64,000 nucleotides of DNA from Acidovorax kalamii (GTDB lineage Bacteria > Pseudomonadota > Gammaproteobacteria > Burkholderiales > Burkholderiaceae_C), in assembly GCF_002245625.1 (NCBI RefSeq), contig NZ_NOIG01000004.1, forward strand, positions 496,001-560,000, given 5' to 3'. Below, one piece after another: positions 37,812-46,193 of this stretch. The translations under genes and the position numbers were made by a program. Under the pieces are notes generated by a model, which worked only from the letters and a program-made list of their open reading frames with translations, was not told the DNA's origin and did no database searches. Every line of letters starts with the position of its first letter. Position 1 is the first letter of the stretch.

Positions 37812-38093
37812 TCAGGCCGTGACCTTGACGTCTTTCCAGAACGCCACGCGGCCCCGGATTTCTTCGGCTTCGGGTTTGGGGTCGGGGTAGAACCAGGCGG
37901 CATCGGGGTGCATTTCGCCGTTGATCAGCAGCGACAGGTAGCTGGCCTGGCCTTTCCAGGCGCACATGGTCTTGTGGTTGCTGAAGGTGAAGAACTCGCG
38001 CTTGAGTGCGCTTTCGGGGAAGTAGTGGTTGCCTTCGACCACCACGGTGTCATCGCTCTCGGCGATGACGACGCCGTTCCAGGTTGCTTTCAT
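37812..38093 (-). CDS. DUF427 domain protein
   Basis: A 93-residue single-domain protein of the DUF427 family: MKATWNGVVIAESDDTVVVEGNHYFP at the start, then TMCAWKGQASYLSLLINGE and AAWFYPDPKPEAEEIRGRVAFW. The family is a small beta-rich fold of unknown function, common as a single gene in proteobacteria. It is flanked by the DnaA-box repeats downstream and the large palindrome upstream. Confidence 0.92.
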   Translation of the reverse strand: MKATWNGVVIAESDDTVVVEGNHYFPESALKREFFTFSNHKTMCAWKGQASYLSLLINGEMHPDAAWFYPDPKPEAEEIRGRVAFWKDVKVTA

Positions 38094-38164
38094 GGGGTTT
38101 CTTTTCCTTTTCTTCGGGGCTTGTTTGCGGGGGAGATACCTTACTCGATTGGCTTCTTTTGGGG

Positions 38165-38912
38165 AGGGCTTGGTTGGCTGCGTGCTTTTTTGAGGGCGAA
38201 GGCCGGGAGTCGCCCGGCGCGCGAGTAACTTTCTTTCGCTTGCTCGACAAGAAAGTCACCAAAGAAAGGCGACCCCCAGTCTGCGACCCCTGCGCTGCGC
38301 TCCGGGGCAAACCTGCGGCGGGGCGGTTGCGGGGTGCGCCGTGGAACTCGCTTTGCGCTGCGCGCGCTGCTCGGACAACAACGGCGAGTCAGAGCACGAA
38401 GCATGGGCGCTCCGACGCCCATGCCACCCCACAACCGCCCCGCCGCAGGCGCAGCCAGCAGGGGTGGACAACCAAACATCCAACAGCCGAACAGCCACAC
38501 GGGCCATCGCTGCGCTCGGCCCAGCTTTCGCAGCGCGCGGCGCTTGCGCCCGCGAGATGGTGCCGAGCAAAGCGATGGCCCGTGTGGATGTCCGATTCGC
38601 GGGTTCCCTTCTGGATGCGCCTGGGGCGCGCAGGGCGCGGGGTGGCATGCGCGTCGGAGCGCGCATGCTTCGTGAACTGACTCACCGCAGTTGTCCGAGC
38701 GGAGCGCCGAAGGCGCGCAGCGAGTTCTGCGGTGCACCCCGCGGCCGAGCACCCCAGGTTGCCCCGCAGCGCAGCGAAGGGGTCGCAGACAGCAGGGTCG
38801 CCCTTTCTTTGGTTCCTTTCTTTCGGCGACGCGAAAGAAAGGGACTCGCCCGCCGGGGCGACATCCCGGCCTCTGCCCGTAAAACAAGCACATCGCCACA
38901 ACCAGCACCAGC
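38165..38912. repeat. Large imperfect palindrome, about 750 bp, arms of roughly 370 bp
   Basis: The left and right halves are inverted copies with mismatches and small gaps, centred near 38540. Matching pairs include CTTTCTTTCGC on the left against GCGAAAGAAAG on the right, CACCAAAGAAAGG against CCTTTCTTTGG, GTCTGCGACCCC against GGGGTCGCAGAC, and near the centre CCACACGGGCCATCGC (38495-38510) against GCGATGGCCCGTGTGG (38572-38587). Several open frames cross it, but none shows a protein family and they exist on both strands, so it is treated as non-coding. It fills most of the 967-base gap between DUF427 and the SDR gene. No transposase is present. Confidence 0.8.
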
Positions 38913-39060
38913 ACACAAAGCAAGCTCCCCTCCAGTCACCTGCGCAACCCCCTCCACCCCCCATCTCGCTTAAAGTCCCACGCGCAGCGTTCCCTCCCGG
39001 CACCCAGACCGTCTTTGCACAACACAACCAACTAACCAACCAACAACAGGAGAAGCTCAC

Positions 39061-39969
39061 ATGGGTATCGACTTCCAAGGCCGCGTGGCCATCGTCACAG
39101 GCGCAGGCGGGGGCCTGGGCCGCCAGCACGCACTGGCGCTGGCCAAGCGCGGCGCCAAGGTGCTGGTCAATGACCTGGGCGGCGCGGTGGACGGCAGCGG
39201 CGGCACGGTGACGGCCGCGCAGGCTGTGGTCGACGAGATCCGCGCTGCGGGCGGCGAAGCGCTCGCCAATGGCGCGTCCGTCACCGACTTTGCCGCCGTC
39301 GAAGCCATGGTGCAGCAGGCCATCGACGCCTGGGGCCGGGTGGACATCCTGGTCAACAACGCCGGCATCCTGCGCGACAAGTCGTTTGCCAAGATGGACA
39401 TGGCCGACTTCCGCCTAGTGGTGGATGTGCACCTGATGGGCGCGGCCCACTGCTGCAAGGCAGTGTGGCCGCACATGGTCGCGCAGCAGTACGGCCGGAT
39501 CGTGATGACAACCTCGTCCACCGGGCTGTACGGCAATTTCGGCCAGGCCAACTACGGTGCGGCCAAGCTGGCGCAGGTGGGGCTGATGCAGACGCTGTCC
39601 ATCGAAGGCGCGAAGAACAACATCCGTGTGAATGCGCTGGCGCCCACGGCCGCCACGCGGATGACCGAAGACCTGTTCCCCAAGGACATGCTCGACGCCC
39701 TGCGCCCCGAGTCCGTGGTGCCCGCCATGCTGGTGCTGGCGCACGAAAGCGCGCCCACGCGCACCGTCCTGTGCGCGGGCGGCGGCAGCTTCGAGGCGGC
39801 CCACATCACGCTCACGCAGGGCATCCACCTGGGGACTGGCGCTGACGTGCCCGAGCAACTTGCGGCCCGCCTGGCCGAGGTGACCGAGCGTGCGGGCGAA
39901 CAGGTACCACAAAGTGGCGCTGCACAGGGAACCAGCGAAATAGGAAAGGCCATGGCCGCAAGGGCTTGA
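39061..39969 (+). CDS. Short-chain dehydrogenase/reductase, 3-hydroxyacyl-CoA dehydrogenase type
   Basis: A 302-residue SDR. VAIVTGAGGGLGRQHALALA is the cofactor site, VNDLGG the acidic turn, ILVNNAGILRDKSF the structural motif, and TTSSTGLYGNFGQANYGAAK carries the Ser-Tyr-Lys catalytic set. The extended C-terminal ~60 residues and the NNAGILRDKSF wording match the dehydrogenase domain of multifunctional enzyme 2 type beta-oxidation proteins, so a (3R)-hydroxyacyl-CoA substrate is likely. AACAGGAG precedes the start. No other fatty-acid gene is nearby. Confidence 0.87.
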   Translation: MGIDFQGRVAIVTGAGGGLGRQHALALAKRGAKVLVNDLGGAVDGSGGTVTAAQAVVDEIRAAGGEALANGASVTDFAAVEAMVQQAIDAWGRVDILVNNAGILRDKSFAKMDMADFRLVVDVHLMGAAHCCKAVWPHMVAQQYGRIVMTTSSTGLYGNFGQANYGAAKLAQVGLMQTLSIEGAKNNIRVNALAPTAATRMTEDLFPKDMLDALRPESVVPAMLVLAHESAPTRTVLCAGGGSFEAAHITLTQGIHLGTGADVPEQLAARLAEVTERAGEQVPQSGAAQGTSEIGKAMAARA

Positions 39970-40040
39970 TTTCCCCAAAGGCGGGCCAGCGCTCAACGTG
40001 CTAAGTTCCGGGCCGACAGAAGTTGGATCGGTATAAACAT

Positions 40041-41567
40041 ATGAGCAAACTGCACGAGAGACTGGCCGCCTACCCGGCGGATGCCCTGGGGGGGATTCGC
40101 CGCGGCATTGAAAAGGAAGGGCTGCGCGTGCTGCCCACGGGCGGCCTGGCGCTTACGCCCCACCCGCTGGCGCTGGGCTCTGCGCTCACGCACCCGCTGA
40201 TCACCACCGACTACAGCGAATCGCAGCTCGAACTCATCACCGGCGCCCACAAGGGGGTGCTGGCCTGTCTGGATGAGCTGACCGAGGTGCACCAGTTCGT
40301 GCATCGCACCCTCAAGGACAGCGGCGGCGAGCTGCTCTGGGCATCCAGCATGCCTTGCGGCCTGCCCACGGACGAGACGATTCCGATCGGCCGCTACGGC
40401 AGCTCCAACGTGGGCCGCGCCAAAAGCGTGTACCGCATGGGTCTGGGCCACCGCTATGGGCGGCGCATGCAGACCATTTCAGGCATCCACTACAACTGGT
40501 CGCTGCCCGGCGTGACGAGCGAGCAGTATTTCTCGCTCATCCGCAACTTCCGCCGCCACGCGTTCGTCCTGCTGTACCTGTTTGGCGCCTCGCCCGCGCT
40601 GTGCCCCTGTTTTGTGGAAGGGCGCCAGCATGGCCTGCAGCAGATGGAGGGCGGCAGCGCGCTGTACCTGCCCCACGCCACCTCGCTGCGCATGGGCCGC
40701 CTGGGCTACCAGAGCGATGCCCAGGCCACGCTGGCCGTGAGCTACAACGGCCTGACCGGCTACGCCAACTCGCTGCACGAGGCGCTGACCAAACCCTACC
40801 CGGCTTATGAAACCGTGGGCGTGCGCAACCCGGGCGGCGACTACAACCAGCTGGGCACCAGCCTGCTGCAGATTGAGAATGAGTTCTACGGCACCATCCG
40901 CCCCAAGCGCACCGTGCGCACGGGCGAGCGCCCGCTGCACGCCTTGCGCGAGCGCGGTGTGGAGTATGTGGAGGTGCGCCTGATGGACCTGGACCCGTTC
41001 GTGCCCGTGGGCATCACGGCATCCACCATGCGCCTGCTGGACGTGTTTTTGCTGCACTGCCTGCTGTCCGACAGCCCGCCGGACACGCCCGCCGAAATCG
41101 CCGAGCTCAAGCAGAACCAGCACCTTACTGCCGAGCGCGGCCGCGAAAGTGGCCTGCACCTGACACGCAACGGCCAGAGCGTGCTGCTGACCGACTGGGG
41201 CAGCGAGGTGCTGGCCGCCTGCGAGCCCCTGGCCGCCGCGCTGGATGCCACCCATGGCACGGGCGACTACAGTGCCGCGCTGCGCGATGCCCGCGCGCTC
41301 ATGGCCGCGCCCGAGCGCACCCCGTCGGCCCGCGTGCTGGACCACATCACGCAGCAGCACCACCACAGCTTCGAGTCCTTTGCGCGCCAGCAGTCCATCG
41401 CTGCGCGGGACGCGCTGCTGGGTCTGCCCTGGTCGGACGCGCAACAGGCCCGCTACATGGCCATGGCCGCAGAGTCCATCGCTGCGCAGAAAGCCATCGA
41501 GGCGGCGGATACGCTGCCGTTCGAGGAATGGCGCGAGCAGTACATGGCGGTGAAGGAACTGGGCTGA
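40041..41567 (+). CDS. gshA: Glutamate-cysteine ligase (E. coli GshA type)
   Basis: First step of glutathione synthesis: ATP-dependent joining of glutamate and cysteine. The 508 residues match the gamma-proteobacterial GshA group: GIRRGIEKEGLRVLP, TDYSESQLELIT, SGIHYNWSLP, NPGGDYNQLGTSLLQIENEFY and VEYVEVRLMDLDPF. The ATG at 41041-equivalent position (40041) is preferred to a TTG six codons upstream. Glutathione made here would also feed the frmA-fghA pathway at the other end of the window, although the genes are not linked. Confidence 0.95.
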   Translation: MSKLHERLAAYPADALGGIRRGIEKEGLRVLPTGGLALTPHPLALGSALTHPLITTDYSESQLELITGAHKGVLACLDELTEVHQFVHRTLKDSGGELLWASSMPCGLPTDETIPIGRYGSSNVGRAKSVYRMGLGHRYGRRMQTISGIHYNWSLPGVTSEQYFSLIRNFRRHAFVLLYLFGASPALCPCFVEGRQHGLQQMEGGSALYLPHATSLRMGRLGYQSDAQATLAVSYNGLTGYANSLHEALTKPYPAYETVGVRNPGGDYNQLGTSLLQIENEFYGTIRPKRTVRTGERPLHALRERGVEYVEVRLMDLDPFVPVGITASTMRLLDVFLLHCLLSDSPPDTPAEIAELKQNQHLTAERGRESGLHLTRNGQSVLLTDWGSEVLAACEPLAAALDATHGTGDYSAALRDARALMAAPERTPSARVLDHITQQHHHSFESFARQQSIAARDALLGLPWSDAQQARYMAMAAESIAAQKAIEAADTLPFEEWREQYMAVKELG

Positions 41568-41610
41568 CGCAAGAAGCTGCTGGCGTCAACTTCTGCAGGC
41601 GCTCTGCAGA

Positions 41611-41683
41611 TGCATTTGCTATAAATTTAATAGCTTGAACCGCTTGCCCATCAGGCGGTAGAGGCTAATTTGGCTTGATCTTT
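41611..41683 (+). repeat. Dispersed intergenic repeat, copy after gshA
   Basis: TGCATTTGCTATAAATTTAA, then an arm with CCCATCAGGCGGTAGAGGC. The 23-base segment 41643-41665 is identical to 29938-29960. It lies between the convergent gshA and OXLD1-like genes. Confidence 0.75.
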
Positions 41684-41914
41684 TTAGCCTTGCAACTGCA
41701 GCAGGGCCTCCTGGCGCCAGTATTCCGCCGCGTCCAGAAACCCCTCCCACACGCAGCCATTGCAGCCCCGGCCGCAGCAGGTGGTGGGCTCGGGCGGCGG
41801 GTTGCGCAGGGTGATCCCGAGTTCTTCGGCGCGCTGTTGCAAGGCGACAAACAGGGCCTGGGCCGAGGCGCCGTCCACGGCGCGGGCCGGGGCGGTGAAG
41901 CCATCTGCTGCCAT
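41684..41914 (-). CDS. Small oxidoreductase-like domain protein (OXLD1-type)
   Basis: A 76-residue protein. The C-terminal half reads NPPPEPTTCCGRGCNGCVWE, followed by GFLDAAEYWRQEALL, the Cys-rich signature of the oxidoreductase-like domain found at the N-terminus of some reductases and in OXLD1. Four Cys in CCGRGCNGC could bind a metal. Function is unknown. The Met at 41914 is favoured because the gene upstream ends at 41923, eight bases away. Confidence 0.72.
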   Translation of the reverse strand: MAADGFTAPARAVDGASAQALFVALQQRAEELGITLRNPPPEPTTCCGRGCNGCVWEGFLDAAEYWRQEALLQLQG

Positions 41915-41922
41915 GGTTGGTG

Positions 41923-42174
41923 TCACGGCTGGTGGCGTCCGGCCTGGGCGCGGCGCACGCCGTACAGCACCCCGAACCCAATGCCCAGCACCAGCGCAAA
42001 CCAGCCCACCAGCGTGGCCTGCGCCATCAACTCGCGCACGCTGTCCGAACGGGCGACATACGGCGCCAGCAGGATGACCAGGCCAATCAGGGAGCAGGTC
42101 ACGGCCTTGAACAGTAGCTCCTTGTCGGCCTTGCGGGCGGCGGCATTGCGGGGTTTGTCGGTGGGTGCAGGCAT
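41923..42174 (-). CDS. Small membrane protein, unknown function
   Basis: An 83-residue protein. A basic N-terminus (PTDKPRNAAARKADKELL) precedes two membrane helices (AVTCSLIGLVILLAPYVA and ATLVGWFALVLGIGFGVLYGV) and a short basic tail. The start MPAPTDKP is preferred to an upstream Met at 42228. It is divergent from the YlqF-type GTPase gene and 8 bases ahead of the OXLD1-like gene, so those two leftward genes are probably one unit. Confidence 0.65.
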   Translation of the reverse strand: MPAPTDKPRNAAARKADKELLFKAVTCSLIGLVILLAPYVARSDSVRELMAQATLVGWFALVLGIGFGVLYGVRRAQAGRHQP

Positions 42175-42269
42175 GGCAGAAAAAGCGCTGTGGCGGGTGG
42201 CGGCAAAGAGCGCGATTATCCTTGCCACCCTCCGACAGTCTTAAAAACACAAGAAAGTACCCCCGCATC

Positions 42270-43247
42270 ATGGCCATCCAGTGGTTCCCCGGTCACATGC
42301 ACCTGACCAAGAAAGCCATCACCGAACGCATCAAGGACATTGATGTGGTGATCGAGGTGCTGGACGCGCGCCTGCCCGGCTCCAGCGCCAATCCGCTGCT
42401 GGCCGAAATCACGGGCCACAAGCCCACGCTCAAGGTGCTCAACAAGCAGGATGTGGCCGACCCCGAGCGCACAGCCCTGTGGGTGGACTGGTACAACGCC
42501 CAGAGCGACACGCGCGCCGTGCCGCTGGATGCGTCCGACGCCGCGCCCGCGCGCAAGCTCATCGACGCCTGCCATCTGCTGTCGCCCAACCGGGGCGGCA
42601 TGGCCAAGCCCATGCGTGTGCTGATCTGCGGCGTGCCCAACGTGGGCAAGTCCACGCTGATCAACACGCTCAGCAACAAGCGCCAGGCCAAGACGGGCGA
42701 CGAGGCGGGCATCACCAAGCTGGAGCAGCGCATCACCCTGGCCGACGATTTCTACCTGTGGGACACGCCCGGCATGCTGTGGCCGCGCATCATCGTGCCC
42801 GAAAGTGGCTACAACCTGGCCGCCAGCGGCGCCGTGGGCCGCAATGCCTACGATGAGGAGCTGGTGGCGCTGGAGCTGCTGCGCCGCCTGCAGCAGCACT
42901 ATGCCCCGCTGTTGGAGGCGCGCTACAAGCTGGGCCTGCCCGCCGGGGCCATGGCGACCATGCAGGACGACGAACTGCTGGAAGCCATTGGCCGAAAACG
43001 CGGCGCCATGCTGGGCGGTGGCCGGGTCAACCTGCAGAAGACGGCCGAGATCGTGATGACCGACTTCCGCTCGGCCATCCTGGGCCGCATCACGCTGGAG
43101 ACGCCCGCTGAGTTTGAGGCTTGGCGCGCCGCGGGCCTGGCCGAAGACGCCAAACGCCAGGCCAAGAAAGACGCGCGTGCCAAGGCCAAGGGCAAAGGCT
43201 CGGGCGTGCGGGAACCGGCCCCGGGCAGCGAAGACAGCGCAGACTGA
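42270..43247 (+). CDS. ylqF: Ribosome biogenesis GTPase YlqF/RbgA type
   Basis: A 325-residue circularly permuted GTPase that in other bacteria acts in late assembly of the large ribosomal subunit. The permuted motif order is visible: G4 LNKQDVAD (about residue 57), then G1 GVPNVGKSTLIN (about residue 124), then G3 WDTPGMLWPR. MAIQWFPGHMHLTKKAI is the family start. The C-terminus ends in a Lys/Ala-rich basic tail. The ATG at 42270 is chosen by the family start; the frame is open upstream. Confidence 0.92.
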   Translation: MAIQWFPGHMHLTKKAITERIKDIDVVIEVLDARLPGSSANPLLAEITGHKPTLKVLNKQDVADPERTALWVDWYNAQSDTRAVPLDASDAAPARKLIDACHLLSPNRGGMAKPMRVLICGVPNVGKSTLINTLSNKRQAKTGDEAGITKLEQRITLADDFYLWDTPGMLWPRIIVPESGYNLAASGAVGRNAYDEELVALELLRRLQQHYAPLLEARYKLGLPAGAMATMQDDELLEAIGRKRGAMLGGGRVNLQKTAEIVMTDFRSAILGRITLETPAEFEAWRAAGLAEDAKRQAKKDARAKAKGKGSGVREPAPGSEDSAD

Positions 43248-43374
43248 CCTTGCCCTCAAGGGCCCTGGGCAAGGCCCGCAGCCCTGTTGCAGGCGCGCCG
43301 CCGCAGGCATTTTGCTGGTAGGCGTTTGCGAAAGCTGCGGTTACGATGGTTCCTTCCCCCCTCTACCCGTTGCC

Positions 43375-45660
43375 ATGGCCGAAGCTTCTGCTGTTCCGTT
43401 GCCTGACTACGAAGATGCCATCACGCGCAACCTGGTGCGGGTGGCAGGCTGGGCCGTGATGCTGCTGGCGGGCACCATCGGTGTGCTGCTGATGTTCGAC
43501 GAACCCGTGGCGCCGGTGCGGGTGGGGCTGAACTTTGTGGCGTCCTTGGTGGGGGCTGCAACGCTGTGGCTCGCAAGCCGCCAGCGCTGGAAGCAGGCCA
43601 CCCATTTGCTGGTGTGGGGCGTGTGGGTGTCGGTGTCGCTGGTGGCGGCCCGCAATGGCGGCGTCAACGGCCCCAACCTGCTCAACTACCCCGTGATCAT
43701 TGTGCTGGCGGGCTGGCTGCTGGGGGGGCGCGCCACGATCACGCTGGTGGGGCTCACGGCACTGCTGTTCCTGGGTTTTATCTGGGCCGACATCCTGGGC
43801 ATGTTCAAGCCGGTGCAGGTGGCCAACCGCGTGGCCGGGGCCGTGTACCTGGCGGGCATCCTGGTGCTCACGGCGGCGGCCACGCTGCTTTCGCGCCGCA
43901 GCTACATGAGCCGTGTGCAGGAGGCGCAGCGCACGGCCGCCAACCTCGCGGCCAGTGAGGCCTCGCTGCGCAAGCTGCTGCGGGCCGTGGAGCAGAGCCC
44001 CGAGGCCATCGTCATCACCGACCTGCGCGAAGACATCGAATATGTGAACGACGCCTTCGTGCGCCGCACGGGCTACGAACGCGAAGAAGTGGTGGGCCGC
44101 GCGTCGGCCGAGTATTCAAGCAACGGCCTGGCGCCCGCGCAGCGCGAGGGCCTGCGCACCACCCTGGCCCGGGGCGACAGCTGGGCGGGCGAGCAGGTCA
44201 ACTACCGCAAGGACGGGCAGGCGCTGATCGAGTCGGTGGTGGTGGCCCCCATTCGCCAGCCCGACGGCCGCGTGAGCCACTACGTGGAACTCAAGCAGGA
44301 CATCACCGAGCGCAAGCGCGCGGCCGACGAGATCCACCGCCTCGCGCATTTCGACAGCCTCACCGGCCTGCCCAACCGCTCCACGCTGATGGAGCGGCTG
44401 CAGACCCTGCACGGCCGCGCGGGCCGCCCGCCCTCCATGCAGCACGCGCTGCTGCTGCTGGACCTGGACCGCTTCACCACCTTCAACGACGCGCGTGGCA
44501 GCGAGATGGGCGACCGCCTGCTGTGCGCCGTGGCCCTGCGCCTGTCCGAGATCCTGCCCGCCCAGAGCCTGCTGGTGCGGGTGGCGGGCGACGAGTTTGC
44601 CGTGGTGCTGCACGGCCTGGGGGTGGATGTGTCCCTGGCCAGCCGCCACGCGCTGGCCTTTGCCGCCAGGCTGCAGGCCACCCTGTTGCACCCCCTGCGC
44701 CTGGAGGGCGATGCGCAGGACGCCCAGCTGGGCGCCAGCGTGGGCATCACGCTGTACCCACAAAGCGCGGGCGACAGTGCACACGACGCCTTGCGGCGCG
44801 CCGGCATGGCCCTGCACCGGGCCAAGCAGGCAGGTGGCGGGCGGGCCGCGTTTTTTGAGCAGGGCATGGGCGAGGCCGCCGAGCAACGCTTTCGGCTGGA
44901 ACGCGAGCTGCGCCACGCGATTGGCGCGGGCGAGCTGCGTTTGCACCTGCAGTCGCAGGTCAACGTGGAGGGGCGGCTGACCGGGGCCGAGGTGCTGGTG
45001 CGCTGGCAGCACCCGCGCGACGGGCTGGTGCCGCCGGGTGTGTTCATCCCCATCGCCGAGGAGTCCGATCTCATCGTGAGCCTGGGCGAGTGGGTGCTGG
45101 CCCATGCCTGCGGACTGCTGGCGCAGCCTGCGTTCCACGAGCGGCGGCTGCGGCTGTCGGTCAACCTCAGCGCGCGCCAGTTCCGGCAGGCAGGCTTTGT
45201 GCCGCAGGTGCGCGCGCTGCTGGCCTCCAGCGGGGCCGACCCCCGGCTGCTGACGCTGGAGGTGACAGAAGGGCTGGTGATCGAAGACTTTGACGACACG
45301 GTGGCCAAGATGCGGGAGCTGGCCCAACTGGGGGTGGACATCTCGCTCGACGACTTTGGCACGGGCTACTCATCGCTGGCCTACCTCAAGCGCCTGCCCA
45401 TCCAGGAGATCAAGATCGACCGATCGTTTGTGCACGATGCACCCACCGATGCCGACGATGGCGTGCTGGTGGAAGGCATCCTGTCGGTGGCGCGCCACTT
45501 TGGCCTGCGCGTGGTGGCTGAAGGGGTCGAGACCCAGGCACAGGCTGACTTCCTGAGCCAGCGCGCGCCCGACATCGTGTACCAGGGCTATCTCTTCGGC
45601 CGGCCCGAGCCCGACACCCAGTGGCTGGCCCGCCTGGTGCCTGCCGAGGCATTGCGGTAA
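43375..45660 (+). CDS. Membrane PAS-GGDEF-EAL protein (cyclic-di-GMP turnover)
   Basis: A 761-residue regulator. Residues about 20-185 hold five to six membrane helices; a PAS domain follows (about 195-315, SLRKLLRAVEQSPEAIVIT); then a GGDEF domain (about 322-490) whose active-site motif reads VRVAGDEFAVVL, AGDEF instead of GGDEF; then an EAL domain (about 505-755) with EVLVRWQHP, NLSARQF, DDFGTGYSSLAYLKRL, KIDRSFV and AEGVET. The phosphodiesterase residues look complete, although EVL replaces EAL. The cyclase may be weak or only bind GTP. Net phosphodiesterase activity is the likely role. Confidence 0.9.
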   Translation: MAEASAVPLPDYEDAITRNLVRVAGWAVMLLAGTIGVLLMFDEPVAPVRVGLNFVASLVGAATLWLASRQRWKQATHLLVWGVWVSVSLVAARNGGVNGPNLLNYPVIIVLAGWLLGGRATITLVGLTALLFLGFIWADILGMFKPVQVANRVAGAVYLAGILVLTAAATLLSRRSYMSRVQEAQRTAANLAASEASLRKLLRAVEQSPEAIVITDLREDIEYVNDAFVRRTGYEREEVVGRASAEYSSNGLAPAQREGLRTTLARGDSWAGEQVNYRKDGQALIESVVVAPIRQPDGRVSHYVELKQDITERKRAADEIHRLAHFDSLTGLPNRSTLMERLQTLHGRAGRPPSMQHALLLLDLDRFTTFNDARGSEMGDRLLCAVALRLSEILPAQSLLVRVAGDEFAVVLHGLGVDVSLASRHALAFAARLQATLLHPLRLEGDAQDAQLGASVGITLYPQSAGDSAHDALRRAGMALHRAKQAGGGRAAFFEQGMGEAAEQRFRLERELRHAIGAGELRLHLQSQVNVEGRLTGAEVLVRWQHPRDGLVPPGVFIPIAEESDLIVSLGEWVLAHACGLLAQPAFHERRLRLSVNLSARQFRQAGFVPQVRALLASSGADPRLLTLEVTEGLVIEDFDDTVAKMRELAQLGVDISLDDFGTGYSSLAYLKRLPIQEIKIDRSFVHDAPTDADDGVLVEGILSVARHFGLRVVAEGVETQAQADFLSQRAPDIVYQGYLFGRPEPDTQWLARLVPAEALR

Positions 45661-45734
45661 GGAGGGCAGGAGAGGTCGATGGGGGCTGGATCCACGAAAA
45701 ATACAAGAAAAAAGGCCGTCTGCGCGCAAGGGTA

Positions 45735-45790
45735 AAAGGGATCTTGCTGCTTTTTTGATAGCAAATCCCCTGGTGCGCAATGCCCAGCCG
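45735..45790 (-). repeat. Dispersed intergenic repeat, diverged copy
   Basis: On the minus strand it reads GGGATTTGCTATCAAAAAAG followed by CAGC, the left-end layout of the family, with GGCTGGGCATTGCGCACC on the other side. It lies between the convergent GGDEF/EAL gene and the 47-residue basic protein gene. Confidence 0.4.
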
Positions 45791-45934
45791 CTACTTGTTC
45801 TTGTCCTTGCCCTTGGGGATGACGCTGGTGACGGGTGGCATGGGGCGGTCGGAGCCGCTGTATTCCTTGGGTGGCGATGTGTCCTTCTTGGGCTTCTTCG
45901 CCATCTTGTTGCTGCGTTGTTCACCTTTGGCCAT
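45791..45934 (-). CDS. 47-residue basic protein
   Basis: MAKGEQRSNKMAKKPKKD, then a Pro/Ser/Lys-rich tail ending PVTSVIPKGKDKNK. AAGGA lies eight bases before the ATG, a good ribosome binding site. Proteins with the same MAKGQQRSNKEAKKPKK opening are common in betaproteobacteria as short stand-alone genes. The charge pattern suggests RNA or ribosome contact, but no function is known. Confidence 0.7.
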   Translation of the reverse strand: MAKGEQRSNKMAKKPKKDTSPPKEYSGSDRPMPPVTSVIPKGKDKNK

Positions 45935-46193
45935 GGGGTTTCCTTGAAAGGTCTCGGGATGGGACCGTGCCGCATGGTACGGCACAAACCGGCGTGTCCC
46001 GTGCGCTGGGACATGCGCGGGGGCTTGCTTCGCACTCTGGCGGGTGCGACAAGCCCGCGCCAATCCGTGAGGTTTTGCGCGAAAGGCGCTGGCAGCCACT
46101 GCGGCGCGCGTGCGCGCAGGGTAGTGTGCGTCCAGGGCCTCTCCTATCATGGCGCTGCCATCTGGCACCCGTGCAGCCAACCGGAGAGCGTTC

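Noticed and set aside
38084-38923. Long open reading frames across the large palindrome on both strands
   Set aside because: The frames arise from symmetric GC-rich sequence, have Arg/Ala/Pro-rich products, and match no domain; both strands are equally open.
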